A DNA stretch of 64,000 nucleotides from 34-65-8 sp963529855 (GCA_963529855.1 CAURZK010000002.1:186001-250000); one strand, 5' to 3'. Positions 53,498 through 62,976 are shown, numbered from the stretch's first letter. Numbers and translations: made by a program. The notes: generated by a model from the letters alone, not told the origin.

Positions 53498-54907
53498 TCA
53501 GGGCCGGGCGTAATACTGCTCCGGATCAATCGCCAATTCGGCCAGCCGCTTGCGCAGCGTATTGCGGTTTATCCCGAGTAGCTTGGATGCGCGCAACTGG
53601 TTGCCACCCGTGCGCTCTAGCGCATGTTCGAACAGCGGCCGCTCGAATGCCGCCAGCGCAGCGTGATAAAGTGCGCCGTCAGGGGGCATCGCCTCGCCAA
53701 GCCAGCCCTGCAGCGCTTCGCCGAAGCTCCCGGTTCGCGCCGGGATCTGCCCCGCAAGCCCCTCCCCCAGAACCTCGCGCACGGACTGGGCGTCGATCAT
53801 GTCTTCGCGGGCAAGTAGCGCCAGCCGGAAAACTGCATTGCGCAATTCGCGCACGTTGCCTCGCCACGGCCTTTGCTGCAGAATTTCCAGCGCCGAGGGA
53901 TGAAGCGCCCGCGCCGGGAGCCCTTCCGCAATGGCCAGCCCGAGAAAATGGCGGGCCAGCGGCTCGATGTCGTCGACCCTGTCACGCAGCGGCGGCAACT
54001 GTATCGGCACCACGTTGAGGCGGTAGTAGAGATCCTCGCGAAACCGCCCTTCCCGGATCATCGGCGTGAGATCGCGATTGGTTGCGGCGATAATGCGGAC
54101 GTTGACTGCGATTTCCTGTCGTCCACCGACGCGCCTTATCCGGCCGGATTGCAGAGCCCGCAGCAGGCGCGTCTGGGCGTCGGCTGGCATGTCGCCGATC
54201 TCGTCAAGAAACAGGGTTCCGCCATTGGCCTGTTCGAATTTGCCGATGGCCTGTGCCACGGCGCCGGTGAATGCCCCCTTCTCATGACCGAACAGCTCGC
54301 TCTCGATCAGCTCGCCGGGGATGGCTGCGGCGTTCACGGCGACGAACGGCCCGGTTTTACGATGACCCAACTGGTGGATCGCTTCCGCGACCAGTTCCTT
54401 GCCAGTGCCTGATTCGCCCAGGATCAACACGGTCAGGTCGTTGCGCAGGACCCGCGTGATCATCCGATAAACGCCCTGCATTGCCTGGCTGCGGCCGACC
54501 ATCGGCAAACCTGCCGCGGGTTCTTCGCCAGCGATGGACCCGCCTCGACTGCCCACGGCCTGGTGAACCGCCCGGACCAGTTGATCGAGATCGAACGGCT
54601 TGGGAAAGTATTCGAACGCGCCTGCGTCGCTCGCCCGCACGGCCGTGTCGAGGGTGTTCTGCGCCGAAAGAACGATGACCGGCATGTCCGGCCAGGAACG
54701 CGCGATGTCGGCCAGTCCTTCGATGCCGTCTCCATCGGCAAGAATTACGTCGGTCAGCATCACCGCATAGCTGCGGCATTCCAACAGACGGTCGCGTTCC
54801 GCGATGCTGGGGCAACGGACGACGTCGAACCCTTCATCCGCCATCGCGGCCTCTATCACGGTGGCGATGGCGGCATCGTCTTCGACCAGCAGGATGCTGC
54901 GCGTCAT
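53498..54907 (-). CDS. ntrC: Nitrogen regulator NtrC (sigma-54 activator)
   Basis: NtrC activates nitrogen-assimilation genes with sigma-54. The receiver domain holds ILLVEDDAAIATVIEA and the phospho-Asp in MLTDVILADGDG. The AAA+ domain has Walker A GESGTGKELVAEAIHQ, the sigma-54 loop GAFTGA (HEKGAFTGAVAQAIG), and Walker B FLDEIGDM. A C-terminal Fis-like HTH ends NQLRASKLLGINRNTLRKRLAEL. Length 469 aa. It is coupled to ntrB by overlap and lies 77 nt ahead of ntrY. Confidence 0.95.
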   Translation of the reverse strand: MTRSILLVEDDAAIATVIEAAMADEGFDVVRCPSIAERDRLLECRSYAVMLTDVILADGDGIEGLADIARSWPDMPVIVLSAQNTLDTAVRASDAGAFEYFPKPFDLDQLVRAVHQAVGSRGGSIAGEEPAAGLPMVGRSQAMQGVYRMITRVLRNDLTVLILGESGTGKELVAEAIHQLGHRKTGPFVAVNAAAIPGELIESELFGHEKGAFTGAVAQAIGKFEQANGGTLFLDEIGDMPADAQTRLLRALQSGRIRRVGGRQEIAVNVRIIAATNRDLTPMIREGRFREDLYYRLNVVPIQLPPLRDRVDDIEPLARHFLGLAIAEGLPARALHPSALEILQQRPWRGNVRELRNAVFRLALLAREDMIDAQSVREVLGEGLAGQIPARTGSFGEALQGWLGEAMPPDGALYHAALAAFERPLFEHALERTGGNQLRASKLLGINRNTLRKRLAELAIDPEQYYARP

Positions 54908-55977
54908 GGCTTGGGTTCCTGCGCGATGGGCAGGTGCACACGAAACAGGGTCAATGCTCCGCTGGCGTCACGTTCGTGACTGATGCGGCCGTCCATATCG
55001 CCGACGAGTTTCTTGACCAATGCCAGCCCCAGCCCCTGACCTCCCTTCTTGCCGGTTACGAAGGGATCAAAGATCTGGCGTTCGATCGACTTGTCGATCC
55101 CGGGACCATTATCGATCACGGTGATTTCGACCGGCAGCTTGACCGATTTTCCGAGGCGGATGGCGTTGAGCGCGAACCCGCTGACGAACCGGGTGCGAAC
55201 CCGCACCATCGGTTGATCCACTCCAAGGCACGCATCGCGTGCGTTGGCGATGAGATTGACCAAGACCTGTTCCAGCGCGTCCCGGCTGGCCAGCACGGCG
55301 GGGATCGAGGGGTCGAATTCCTCTTCGATCACGAAATCCGCGCTACTGCCCGCTCGCACGCTCTGGCAGGCGCCGCGGATGACCTCGTGCAGGTTAACCG
55401 GGCCAACAGGTTCCGGGGTTGCACTGCCCAGCCGCTGCATCCGGTCGATCAGGCGCGCGATCCGGTCTACTTCCTCGGCGATGACATTTGCCAGCTTGCG
55501 ATCTTTCTCGTCGAGCTTGCGGGCGATCAGTTGCCCAGCACCGCGAATGGCGGCGAGCGGGTTCTTTATCTCGTGCGCCAGCACTGCTGGGGTGCGGAGA
55601 GGGCCCTCCCCTTCAGCCGGCCTCGCCATATCGTCCTGTCCGGCGTCGGTAAGTGTCATGACGCGCCAGCCAGGATGGGTAAGGATGGGCGAGACGGTAA
55701 CATTCGCAACGACCGCGCGATCGCCAATCCGGATCGAGGTGCCGCGCGCGATCAGGCGCGATGTCCCGGACCAAAGCCGTTCCGGCAGGCGTGGCTCCTC
55801 GAAGTCCAGAATATCGGTTATGACGCTGCCGATCATGCGCCTAGCGCTGCGGCCGAGCATCTCTTCCGCCGCATTGTTGGCTTCCGCGACGCGCAATTCG
55901 GGGTCGAGCAGCAAAGTTGCGAATACGAAGCCCTGGATCTGCGCCTGAGCGTCTGGCTTCACAACGGTTTCAGTCAC
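54904..55977 (-). CDS. ntrB: Nitrogen sensor histidine kinase NtrB
   Basis: NtrB phosphorylates NtrC, under PII control in relatives. It is soluble, with an N-terminal PAS domain (ATLLLDPELRVAEANNAAEEMLGRSARRMIG), the H-box AVLAHEIKNPLAAIRGAGQLIARKL, the N-box ANARDACLGVDQPM, DNGPGIDKSIERQIFDPF and GGQGLGLALVKKLVGDMDG. Length 357 aa. It overlaps dusB (4 nt, upstream) and ntrC (4 nt, downstream), giving the classic alphaproteobacterial nifR3-ntrB-ntrC operon. Confidence 0.95.
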   Translation of the reverse strand: MTETVVKPDAQAQIQGFVFATLLLDPELRVAEANNAAEEMLGRSARRMIGSVITDILDFEEPRLPERLWSGTSRLIARGTSIRIGDRAVVANVTVSPILTHPGWRVMTLTDAGQDDMARPAEGEGPLRTPAVLAHEIKNPLAAIRGAGQLIARKLDEKDRKLANVIAEEVDRIARLIDRMQRLGSATPEPVGPVNLHEVIRGACQSVRAGSSADFVIEEEFDPSIPAVLASRDALEQVLVNLIANARDACLGVDQPMVRVRTRFVSGFALNAIRLGKSVKLPVEITVIDNGPGIDKSIERQIFDPFVTGKKGGQGLGLALVKKLVGDMDGRISHERDASGALTLFRVHLPIAQEPKP

Positions 55978-56990
55978 GCAGCCCTGCGCTTGAGAAACGG
56001 CGCGTAGAAGCGTTCGAGTTCGCCCAGCACCTGTTCCGGCTGATCGATGAAGTTGACGAAATTGCGAAATTCGGCCGATCCCGGCAATCCCTTGGTGTAC
56101 CAGCCTAGATGCTTGCGCGCGATCTTGACGCCGACTTCGCTGCCGTAATGATCGAGCATTCGCCGGTAATGCTCGGTCATAACTGCATATTGCTCGTCGA
56201 TTTCAGGTTCGGGAAGCCGCTCGCCGGTGCGCCACCAGTGCATGACCTGATTGAGGAGCCATGGCTTGCCGTAAGCACCGCGCCCGATCATCACGCCATC
56301 GGCGCCCGACTGCTCGAGCGCGCTGGCCGCATCCTCGATCCCGCAGATATCTCCGTTTACGATAACGGGAATCGACACCGCATCCTTCACCTTGCGGACG
56401 AACGCCCAATCCGCCTCGCCCTTGTACATCTGATTGCGGGTCCGCCCGTGGACGGTGATCATCTTCACGCCAATGTCCTGAGCGATCCGGGCAAGTTCCG
56501 GGGCGTTCTGGCTGTCGTGATCCCAGCCCATCCGCATCTTGACCGTGACCGGGACGTCCACCGCCTTGACGGTCGCTTCCATCAACTTCGTCGCCAGCGG
56601 AACCTCGCGCATCAGCGCGCTGCCAGCCATGCCATTGGTGACCTTGCGCACCGGGCAGCCGAAGTTGATGTCGATGATCTGCGCGCCGCGATCCTGGTTC
56701 AGCTTGGCTGCTTCGCCCATGCTTTCCGGGTCGCAGCCGACGAGTTGCATCGAAACCGGCTCCTCAATCGGGTCCCACGCAGCCTTCTGCACGCTCTGGC
56801 GGGTTTCGCGAATGGCGGCCTGGGTCGCGATCATTTCTGTCACGTTGAGGCCCGAGCCATAACGGCGCACAAGCGTGCGGAAGGGCAGATCGGTCACGCC
56901 GGTCATCGGCGCCAGTACAACAGGCGTCGCAATTGCGACTGGTCCGACCATGATGGGTTGGAGCGGCGGAGGGGGCGGTAACGAACGCAT
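55974..56990 (-). CDS. dusB: tRNA-dihydrouridine synthase (DusB/NifR3)
   Basis: DusB reduces uridine to dihydrouridine in tRNA. Seen are LAPMTGVTDLPFRTLVRRYG, IIDINFGCPVRKV with the catalytic Cys, SALMREVPLATKLMEATV, KMRMGWD, ITVHGRTRNQMYKGEADW, and DGVMIGRGAYGKPWLL, all conserved in Dus enzymes. Length 338 aa. It is the first gene of the minus-strand dusB-ntrBC-ntrYX-hfq-hflX block and is divergent from ispDF with 77 nt between the starts. Confidence 0.95.
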   Translation of the reverse strand: MRSLPPPPPLQPIMVGPVAIATPVVLAPMTGVTDLPFRTLVRRYGSGLNVTEMIATQAAIRETRQSVQKAAWDPIEEPVSMQLVGCDPESMGEAAKLNQDRGAQIIDINFGCPVRKVTNGMAGSALMREVPLATKLMEATVKAVDVPVTVKMRMGWDHDSQNAPELARIAQDIGVKMITVHGRTRNQMYKGEADWAFVRKVKDAVSIPVIVNGDICGIEDAASALEQSGADGVMIGRGAYGKPWLLNQVMHWWRTGERLPEPEIDEQYAVMTEHYRRMLDHYGSEVGVKIARKHLGWYTKGLPGSAEFRNFVNFIDQPEQVLGELERFYAPFLKRRAA

Positions 56991-57067
56991 AGGGAAAGGT
57001 GCCTAAAATTTGGGCAGCGCATAGTGCATTGCCGCCGAGGTCGCAAGCGGCTAGCCCGCGCGGCGCC

Positions 57068-58222
57068 ATGTGCGAGACACCCGCCCTGCCCCCGTTCGCC
57101 GCCGTCGTTGTCGCCGCTGGTCAAGGGCTGCGTGCCGGACAGGCCCTGCCCAAGCAGTTTGCGCCGTGGCGCGGCAAGCCGGTGCTGCGACACTCGGTCG
57201 AGGCTTTGCTTGCTGCCGGGGCAGACCCAATGATCGTGGCAATTCCAGAAGGTGCGGACGAAGTCGCGCGGACGACGCTCGTCGGTCTTGACCGGATCCA
57301 TTTCGTTACAGGCGGCGCAACGCGGCAGCAGTCGGTTCGCAACGCGCTCGATATGCTAGGCGATACCGCGCAGGTGCTGATCCACGACGCGGCACGGCCG
57401 GTTATTCCCCATTCCGTGATACTGCGCCTGCTGACGGCCCTGGAAACGAGCGAGGGAGCCATACCTGTCCTTCCGGTGGTCGACAGCCTGGCCTTCGATC
57501 GAGACGGGCGGATGGACGGCAACGCCGATCGAAATGCCTTGCGCCGCGTTCAGACGCCGCAGGCCTTCCGCTTTGTTGACATCCTTGCCGCCCACCGGGC
57601 CTGGACCGGCGCTCCAACGGCGGGCGATGATGCCCAGGTGCTGCGGGCCCACGGCGGAAACGTCGCACTGGTTGTTGGCGACGAAGCGCTCCGCAAACTG
57701 ACTTTCGCAGAGGATTTCATGACCGATATGCCGGCAATACGGATGGGCATGGGCTACGACGTCCATCGCCTCGCCGATGGGGAAGAGCTTTGGCTGGGCG
57801 GCGTGCGCATTCCGCACGATCGGGGGCTGGCCGGACACAGCGACGCTGATGTCGCCTTGCACGCGATCGTCGATGCGCTTCTGGGTGCTGTCGCCGCTGG
57901 AGACATCGGCGCGCATTTTCCGCCCAGCGATCCGCAGTGGAAAGGGGCAGATTCCGGTCAATTCCTTATTCACGCGGCGCGCCTCGTGGCGGAGGCTGGC
58001 TATACGGTGGGCAACATCGATCTGACGATCATTTGCGAAGCGCCCAAAATCGGGCCGCATCGCGAAACGATGCGCCGGCGCATCGCCGAACTCTTGGCGA
58101 CGGACGTGGAGAGGATTAGCGTCAAGGCGACGACCACGGAACGGCTCGGCTTCGCCGGTCGCGGCGAGGGAATAGCGGCCCAGGCCGTCGCCACCGTCGT
58201 CAAACAGGTGAGCGTGCCATGA
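57068..58222 (+). CDS. ispDF: Bifunctional IspD/IspF enzyme of the MEP isoprenoid pathway
   Basis: The protein fuses 2-C-methyl-D-erythritol 4-phosphate cytidylyltransferase (residues about 1-225) to 2-C-methyl-D-erythritol 2,4-cyclodiphosphate synthase (about 227-384). IspD shows AVVVAAGQGLRAGQALPKQF, DAARPVI and RRVQTPQAF. IspF shows the metal-binding GMGYDVHRL, GGVRIPHDRGLAGHSDADVALHAIVDALLGA, and KATTTERLGFAGRGEGIAA. The fusion is common in alphaproteobacteria. ATG 57068 starts the canonical IspD N terminus. Length 384 aa. cinA follows after 13 nt. Confidence 0.96.
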   Translation: MCETPALPPFAAVVVAAGQGLRAGQALPKQFAPWRGKPVLRHSVEALLAAGADPMIVAIPEGADEVARTTLVGLDRIHFVTGGATRQQSVRNALDMLGDTAQVLIHDAARPVIPHSVILRLLTALETSEGAIPVLPVVDSLAFDRDGRMDGNADRNALRRVQTPQAFRFVDILAAHRAWTGAPTAGDDAQVLRAHGGNVALVVGDEALRKLTFAEDFMTDMPAIRMGMGYDVHRLADGEELWLGGVRIPHDRGLAGHSDADVALHAIVDALLGAVAAGDIGAHFPPSDPQWKGADSGQFLIHAARLVAEAGYTVGNIDLTIICEAPKIGPHRETMRRRIAELLATDVERISVKATTTERLGFAGRGEGIAAQAVATVVKQVSVP

Positions 58223-58235
58223 TCGGACCAGGCCA

Positions 58236-58736
58236 ATGACCGACCGGCTTTTGCCAGCGGATATCGAAGCGCGTGCGCGTGAAGTGGTGGAAGCCAATAT
58301 TGCTGCCGGACGCACGATCGCGCTCGCGGAAAGCTGCACTGGCGGTCTCGTCGCCGGGGCCATCACCGAGGTCGCCGGTTCGTCGGCCGTACTCGATCGC
58401 GGGTTCGTGACCTATTCGAACGAGGCCAAGATGCAGATGCTGGGCGTGCCCGGCGACATCATCGAAGCCTTCGGAGCGGTCTCGATCGCGTGCGCGTGGG
58501 CAATGGCACAAGGCGCGCTGAAACGCAGCAATGCCGACGTGGCGGTGGCTGTCAGCGGTGTGGCAGGACCGGGTGGCGGCACGCTGCACAAACCGGTGGG
58601 CACCGTGGTATTCGCCCGCGCATTTCGCGACCAGCAGGGGGAGCCCGAGGGCGAAATCTATCGCTATGGCGATATTGGCCGCGCCGGCGTGCGCCGTCAG
58701 GCCGTGCTGTGCGCGCTGGAACTGCTGCTTCCGTAA
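58236..58736 (+). CDS. CinA family protein (nicotinamide-nucleotide amidase, PncC-like)
   Basis: The 166-residue protein is a stand-alone CinA C-terminal domain, which in relatives deamidates NMN. Core motifs are IALAESCTGGLVAGAITEVAGSSAVLDRGFVTYSNEAK, with the catalytic Ser in AESCTGG, and VSGVAGPGGGTLHKPVGTVVFA. The COG1058-type N-terminal domain of longer CinA is absent. The gene end overlaps the convergent COQ10-like gene by 40 bp, so the two transcripts are partly complementary. Confidence 0.9.
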   Translation: MTDRLLPADIEARAREVVEANIAAGRTIALAESCTGGLVAGAITEVAGSSAVLDRGFVTYSNEAKMQMLGVPGDIIEAFGAVSIACAWAMAQGALKRSNADVAVAVSGVAGPGGGTLHKPVGTVVFARAFRDQQGEPEGEIYRYGDIGRAGVRRQAVLCALELLLP

Positions 58737-59158
58737 AGCATCGCCGCCCGTGCTTCGAACGCGGCGACCATCTTGCGAAAAGCACGATCGAAGTATTGCC
58801 CGGCCAGCGCTTCGAACACGCGGCTCTTGAATGCGAAATCGACGGCGAAGTCGATCCGGCACCCGCCATTTGGCAGAGGTTCGAACCGCCAGACGTTATC
58901 GAGATCGCGCAGCGGCCCGTCGACGTAGATCACCTCGATTTCGCGCGGGCGATCCTTGATCACGCGCGAGGTGAAGCTTTCGCGGAAACTTTTGAAGCCA
59001 ACCACCATGTCGGCAATCATTTCGCTGTCGCTGTTAGAGCGGACCCGTGTCGCGATCACCCAGGGCAGGAATTCGCGGTAACGGGCCACGTCGGCGACCA
59101 GGTCGAACATCTGCTCCGCGCTGTAGGGTAGCTCGCACGTTTCACGAATGCCTGGCAT
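58697..59158 (-). CDS. SRPBCC protein, COQ10/RatA family
   Basis: The 153-residue START-like protein resembles COQ10, a ubiquinone-binding protein needed for respiration. The conserved blocks are ETCELPYSAEQMFDLVADVARYREFLPWVIATRV, MVVGFKSFRESFTSRV and CRIDFAVDFAFKSRVFEALAGQYFDRAFRKMVAAFEARA. Annotation pipelines also call it RatA, after a reported toxin in E. coli; with no antitoxin-like partner here, I favour a ubiquinone role. It starts directly after the lipA stop codon. Confidence 0.87.
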   Translation of the reverse strand: MPGIRETCELPYSAEQMFDLVADVARYREFLPWVIATRVRSNSDSEMIADMVVGFKSFRESFTSRVIKDRPREIEVIYVDGPLRDLDNVWRFEPLPNGGCRIDFAVDFAFKSRVFEALAGQYFDRAFRKMVAAFEARAAMLYGSSSSSAHSTA

Positions 59159-60097
59159 TCAGCGAGCCCTGGCTAGCTTCGCCTCGCGCGCGGCGCGCAT
59201 CTGGGCGAAATCGTCGCCAGCGTGATAGCTCGAACGGGTCAGCGGGCTTGCAGCGACCTGGAGAAACCCTTTGGCCCGCGCGATCGAACCGTAGGCGGCG
59301 AAAGCCTTGGGCGTCACGAATTCTTCGACAGTCGCGTGCTTGGGCGTCGGGCGCAGGTACTGGCCCATGGTGATGAAATCGACGTCGGCACTGCGCATGT
59401 CATCCATCACCTGGTGAACCTCCAGCCGCTGTTCGCCCAGCCCCAGCATGATGCCCGACTTGGTGAAGATCATCGGATCGTGCGACTTCACTTCTTCGAG
59501 CAGCCGCAAGGAGGCATAGTAACGCGCACCAGGGCGGATCGTGGGGTACAGCCGCGGGACGGTTTCGAGATTGTGATTGTAAACGTCTGGTCCGGCCTCG
59601 CAAATTGCTTCGACCGCGGGACGCATCTTGTTCCGGAAATCGGGCGTGAGGATTTCGATCGTGGTATTCGGCGTCTCCCGCCGAAGCGCCTTGATCACCT
59701 TGACGAACTGCGATGCGCCGCCATCGGGCAGGTCGTCGCGGTCGACGCTGGTGATGACGATGTGTTCCAGCCCCATCTTGCCCGCAGCGATTGCGACGTT
59801 TTCAGGTTCCAGCGGATCGACTGTACGCGGCATCCCGGTCTTTACGTTGCAGAACGCACAGGCGCGGGTGCAGACGTCCCCCAGGATCATCACGGTTGCA
59901 TGCTTCTTGGTCCAGCATTCGCCGATGTTGGGGCAAGCTGCCTCCTCACACACGGTGTTGAGGTTCAGGTCGCGCATCAGGCGCCGCGTTTCGTGATAAC
60001 CGGCGCTGGTCGGCGCCTTGACCCGAATCCAGTCGGGCTTGCGCTCACGCGCAGGGCGGTCCTGATCCGGTTTCGGGGCGCTGGAGAGGTCGTTCAT
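59159..60097 (-). CDS. lipA: Lipoyl synthase
   Basis: LipA is a radical-SAM enzyme that inserts two sulfurs into octanoyl groups on the E2 subunits and GcvH. It has the auxiliary cluster motif CEEAACPNIGECW, the radical-SAM CxxxCxxC in CTRACAFCNVKTG, and LTPDFRNK, NHNLETVPRLYPTIRPGA and SGIMLGLGE. Length 312 aa from ATG 60097; the longer frame to 60133 runs into the promoter of the divergent carbonic anhydrase. It supplies the lipoate used by the PDH E2 encoded at 26744. Confidence 0.96.
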   Translation of the reverse strand: MNDLSSAPKPDQDRPARERKPDWIRVKAPTSAGYHETRRLMRDLNLNTVCEEAACPNIGECWTKKHATVMILGDVCTRACAFCNVKTGMPRTVDPLEPENVAIAAGKMGLEHIVITSVDRDDLPDGGASQFVKVIKALRRETPNTTIEILTPDFRNKMRPAVEAICEAGPDVYNHNLETVPRLYPTIRPGARYYASLRLLEEVKSHDPMIFTKSGIMLGLGEQRLEVHQVMDDMRSADVDFITMGQYLRPTPKHATVEEFVTPKAFAAYGSIARAKGFLQVAASPLTRSSYHAGDDFAQMRAAREAKLARAR

Positions 60098-60156
60098 CGC
60101 CGCCCACTTAGGCTTGGCTCTTGCCAGAGGCAATGGCGCGCGGCATTCGCAAAAGT

Positions 60157-60810
60157 ATGGACAGCATCACCGACACCCCGCTGGAGGGGCTCATCGCCGG
60201 ATATCGTCGCTTTCGCGAAGGTCACTGGGCGGCTGAGCGAACACGCTGGGCATCGCTGGGCGAAGGGCAATCGCCACAGATCATGGTCATCGCCTGCTCC
60301 GACAGCCGCGTCGACCCGTCGCAGATCTTCGATGTGGACCCGGGCGAGATTTTCGTCGTGCGCAATGTGGCGGCGATGGTCCCCCCGTTCGAAACGACGC
60401 CCGGCCGGCACGGCGTTTCCGCCGCGCTCGAATTTGCCATCCAGTTTCTCAAGGTGCGCGAAGTCATGGTCATGGGTCACGGCCTGTGCGGCGGCTGCAA
60501 GGCAGCACTGACGCAGGACCTGCACGGCACGGAGCCGGGGCATGGTGGTTTCATTGCCGACTGGATCGGCATGCTGGACGAAGTGCGCGAACCGATCGCA
60601 CGCGAACTGGGCGTCGACAATCGGGCTGCGGAGCGCGCAATGGAACTGGCGGCAGTCCGTCAGAGCCTGGCCAATCTGCGCACTTTTCCTTGCGTCGAGG
60701 AAAAGGAAGCGCGCGGCACTCTGACGTTGCGAGGTGCCTATTTTGCTATCTCGGACGGTGTTCTGCACCTGCTGGACGAATCCACCGGGACTTTCTCCGC
60801 CGTCGAATAG
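60157..60810 (+). CDS. Beta-class carbonic anhydrase
   Basis: The zinc enzyme interconverts CO2 and bicarbonate. Zinc and catalytic residues are visible: ACSDSRVDPSQIFDVDPGEIFVVRNVAAMVPP (Cys and the Asp-Arg dyad) and VMGHGLCGGCKAAL (His and Cys). Length 217 aa from ATG 60157; in-frame TTG 60121 and ATG 60133 are alternative starts that overlap the lipA promoter region. It is divergent from lipA and followed by the NYN gene after 37 nt. Confidence 0.93.
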   Translation: MDSITDTPLEGLIAGYRRFREGHWAAERTRWASLGEGQSPQIMVIACSDSRVDPSQIFDVDPGEIFVVRNVAAMVPPFETTPGRHGVSAALEFAIQFLKVREVMVMGHGLCGGCKAALTQDLHGTEPGHGGFIADWIGMLDEVREPIARELGVDNRAAERAMELAAVRQSLANLRTFPCVEEKEARGTLTLRGAYFAISDGVLHLLDESTGTFSAVE

Positions 60811-60847
60811 CCCTTGCTGAAGGTCTGCACGGCCCCCATTGCAAGCC

Positions 60848-61561
60848 ATGCCTGAACTCGACCCCCGCAATATCGCCCTGCTGATCGATGCCGACAATGC
60901 CAGCCCGGCCGGGATCGATCCGGTCCTGACTGTCCTGGCGGAGCTTGGCCAGGTCAATATTCGGCGGGCCTACGGCAACTGGCGCAAGCCCAGCCTCAAG
61001 GGTTGGGTCGACCGGATGCATCGGTATGGCATCGAGCCGCAGCAGCAGTTCGACCTGACCAAGGGCAAGAACGCCACGGACATGAAAATGACCATCGATG
61101 CGCTCGATCTGCTTTATCGCGGACGCGTGCACGGCTTCGGGATCATGTCGAGCGACAGCGATTTCATGCCCCTGGCGATGCGCATCCGGCAGGATGGCCT
61201 GCCTGTGTACGGGTTCGGCAGCGCCAAGACGCCCGAAGGCTTCCGCGAGGCGTGCACCCGCTTCATCGATGTCGATGCGTTGATCCGGGCTGAGAAGGAA
61301 GCCGTCACATCCGCCCCGGCTGCAAAGGATGCGCCCGACACGGAGATGCTTCATCTGTTGTTCGACGCCTACAATGCCAGCAAGCGTGACGAGAATGGCT
61401 TTGCCAAGCTGTCAGAGGTCGGGCAGCGCGCGGGCAACCGTTCCAGCTTCGATACCCGCAATTACGGCTACGCCCGGTTGATCGACATGATCGAGGCGAT
61501 TCCGAATTTCGCGCTCGATCGTCGCGAAAACGGACAGGTCTGGGTCAAGCGACTGCGCTGA
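60848..61561 (+). CDS. NYN domain protein with OST-HTH/LOTUS domain
   Basis: NYN domains are PIN-like RNases. Acidic residues are seen in IALLIDADNASPAG, KNATDMKMTIDALDLLYRG and GIMSSDSDFMPLAMRIRQDG. The C-terminal part (about residues 160-237, LLFDAYNASKRDENGFAKLSEVGQRAGN ... YGYARLIDMIEAIPNFAL) is an OST-HTH/LOTUS domain that may bind RNA. It is a probable RNA-processing or decay enzyme of unknown target. Length 237 aa. A strong terminator follows its stop. Confidence 0.88.
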   Translation: MPELDPRNIALLIDADNASPAGIDPVLTVLAELGQVNIRRAYGNWRKPSLKGWVDRMHRYGIEPQQQFDLTKGKNATDMKMTIDALDLLYRGRVHGFGIMSSDSDFMPLAMRIRQDGLPVYGFGSAKTPEGFREACTRFIDVDALIRAEKEAVTSAPAAKDAPDTEMLHLLFDAYNASKRDENGFAKLSEVGQRAGNRSSFDTRNYGYARLIDMIEAIPNFALDRRENGQVWVKRLR

Positions 61562-61570
61562 CGCATGAAA

Positions 61571-61600
61571 AAAGGCGCGGAAGCAAGCTCCCGCGCCTTT
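61571..61600. terminator. Bidirectional intrinsic terminator
   Basis: AAAGGCGCGG and CCGCGCCTTT form a perfect 10-bp stem with a 10-nt loop, flanked by A-runs on the left and T/A-rich DNA on the right, between the convergent NYN and TPR-like genes. It can end transcription from both sides. Confidence 0.85.
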
Positions 61601-61620
61601 CATGAAAAACTTTACGCCAA

Positions 61621-62976
61621 TCAGCTGGTCGTCGTGGCCGCAGCTGCCGGGGCAGTGCCGCGATTGACATAAATCGACCACAGCCGCGCGATAGCCGCGC
61701 GATCGCCCTGCACCTTGGCAAACGTCTCGGTTGCTTCAGCGGTCTTGCCCTGGTCAGCCAGTGCGATCCCAAGGCGCGTGAGAACGCGCGAATTGTCGAC
61801 GCCCGGCTTTCCGAGAGCGACGCGGTACATTGCCTCAGCCTTCGCGGCATTGCCAGAGCTCAGGAACGAATCGCCCGCTGCAGTCGCGAGTGTCGCGGTC
61901 CCGCTGGCGGCCTGCGCATCGCGTTCAAGAGCGGGCTGGTCTGCCCGTTCGGCTGCAATGCGCCCACTGGCGATCTGCAGCACCTCTGCAACGAAGGTGT
62001 CATTCGCCTTGAGCTTGCCCTGTGCGACACCCTTGTCCGCAATGCGTTTCACTTCGGCCGGGAGGCGGCGTGCATCCGCAGCCTCGATATAGTCGACATA
62101 AGCACGACCGTCCCGCAGGGCGTTCGTGCGATCGGCGAGCCGCAGCAGGTCAAGCGTGGCGTGCGAATCGAGCTCCACCATGTTGCGCTGGATGCTGATC
62201 GCATCGCTCCAGCTCGTTTCCGATGGGTAATGTTTGACGTAGAGCGCCGCGAAGTCGCCGGCCTGTTCGCGCAGTTCGTTCTGATAGGCGATCGAGAGGC
62301 CACGTTTGATCCACGAGTCGGGGACTGTCTGTCCGCCAGCCGCACGCTGGTCGATCATGTTTTCGAGAAACTCGAGACCTTGTGCATGATTGCCTTGCTC
62401 GAAGTAAAGCTCGGCCATCATCGCGCGCATATCGTCCGCACCAAACCGGCGAGTGGTGCCATCGGCGAGCGTACCGTCGAAACTGTAATCCGCAGCAATG
62501 GCGGCTTCGAGATAGCGACGAGCCGCATCGAAATCGTTGCTCTGGCTGGCGAGCTGGTAGGCAGTGAAATTATACTGCCCCAACTTGGTCGCGTCGGCAC
62601 GGCCGCTGGCGATCATCAGATCGAGACCCTGGCGCTGCAACGCAGTATCGCTGGTCTGGGTGCCGATGTTGTAGACCAAACCGCCGGCCGCGCTTTTGTC
62701 GTCGGGAGTTTCGGCCGCAGCAATCACTGCGGGCAACTGCGCCTTGGCGCCAGCCGCGTCCCCAGCCTTCGACAGATCTTCAACAGGCTTGTAGGCCTCA
62801 ACAAACTTTTTCGAGTAATTGGCCTTGGGCGCTGCAGCCTCTTCCTTCTTCTTGCGCTGTGCTTCAGCCGGCGCTTCCAGGGCAACCGCGCCCAATGCGG
62901 TGCCGCATGCGAGGGCGATCGCGAGAGCAAACTTGCTGCCTGCGCTGCGGGCGGTGTTACGGGCGAAAACGTGCAT
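61621..62976 (-). CDS. Exported TPR-like repeat protein
   Basis: The 451-residue protein has a signal peptide (a basic start MHVFARNTARSAG, then a hydrophobic stretch ending ALEAPAEA) and a mature, helix-rich body with TPR-like pairs, for example YNFTAYQLASQSNDFDAARRYLEAAIAAD, MAELYFEQGNHAQGLEFLENM and AAGDSFLSSGNAAKAEAMYRVALGKPG. TPR folds mediate protein contacts; no enzyme motif is seen. ATG 62976 has GGGAGAG about 8 nt ahead. It is divergent from gyrA, separated by 299 nt. Confidence 0.75.
   Translation of the reverse strand: MHVFARNTARSAGSKFALAIALACGTALGAVALEAPAEAQRKKKEEAAAPKANYSKKFVEAYKPVEDLSKAGDAAGAKAQLPAVIAAAETPDDKSAAGGLVYNIGTQTSDTALQRQGLDLMIASGRADATKLGQYNFTAYQLASQSNDFDAARRYLEAAIAADYSFDGTLADGTTRRFGADDMRAMMAELYFEQGNHAQGLEFLENMIDQRAAGGQTVPDSWIKRGLSIAYQNELREQAGDFAALYVKHYPSETSWSDAISIQRNMVELDSHATLDLLRLADRTNALRDGRAYVDYIEAADARRLPAEVKRIADKGVAQGKLKANDTFVAEVLQIASGRIAAERADQPALERDAQAASGTATLATAAGDSFLSSGNAAKAEAMYRVALGKPGVDNSRVLTRLGIALADQGKTAEATETFAKVQGDRAAIARLWSIYVNRGTAPAAAATTTS

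Noticed and set aside
58697..59158. RatA toxin of a toxin-antitoxin pair
   Set aside because: No antitoxin-like partner is adjacent, and the sequence fits the COQ10 ubiquinone-binding type.
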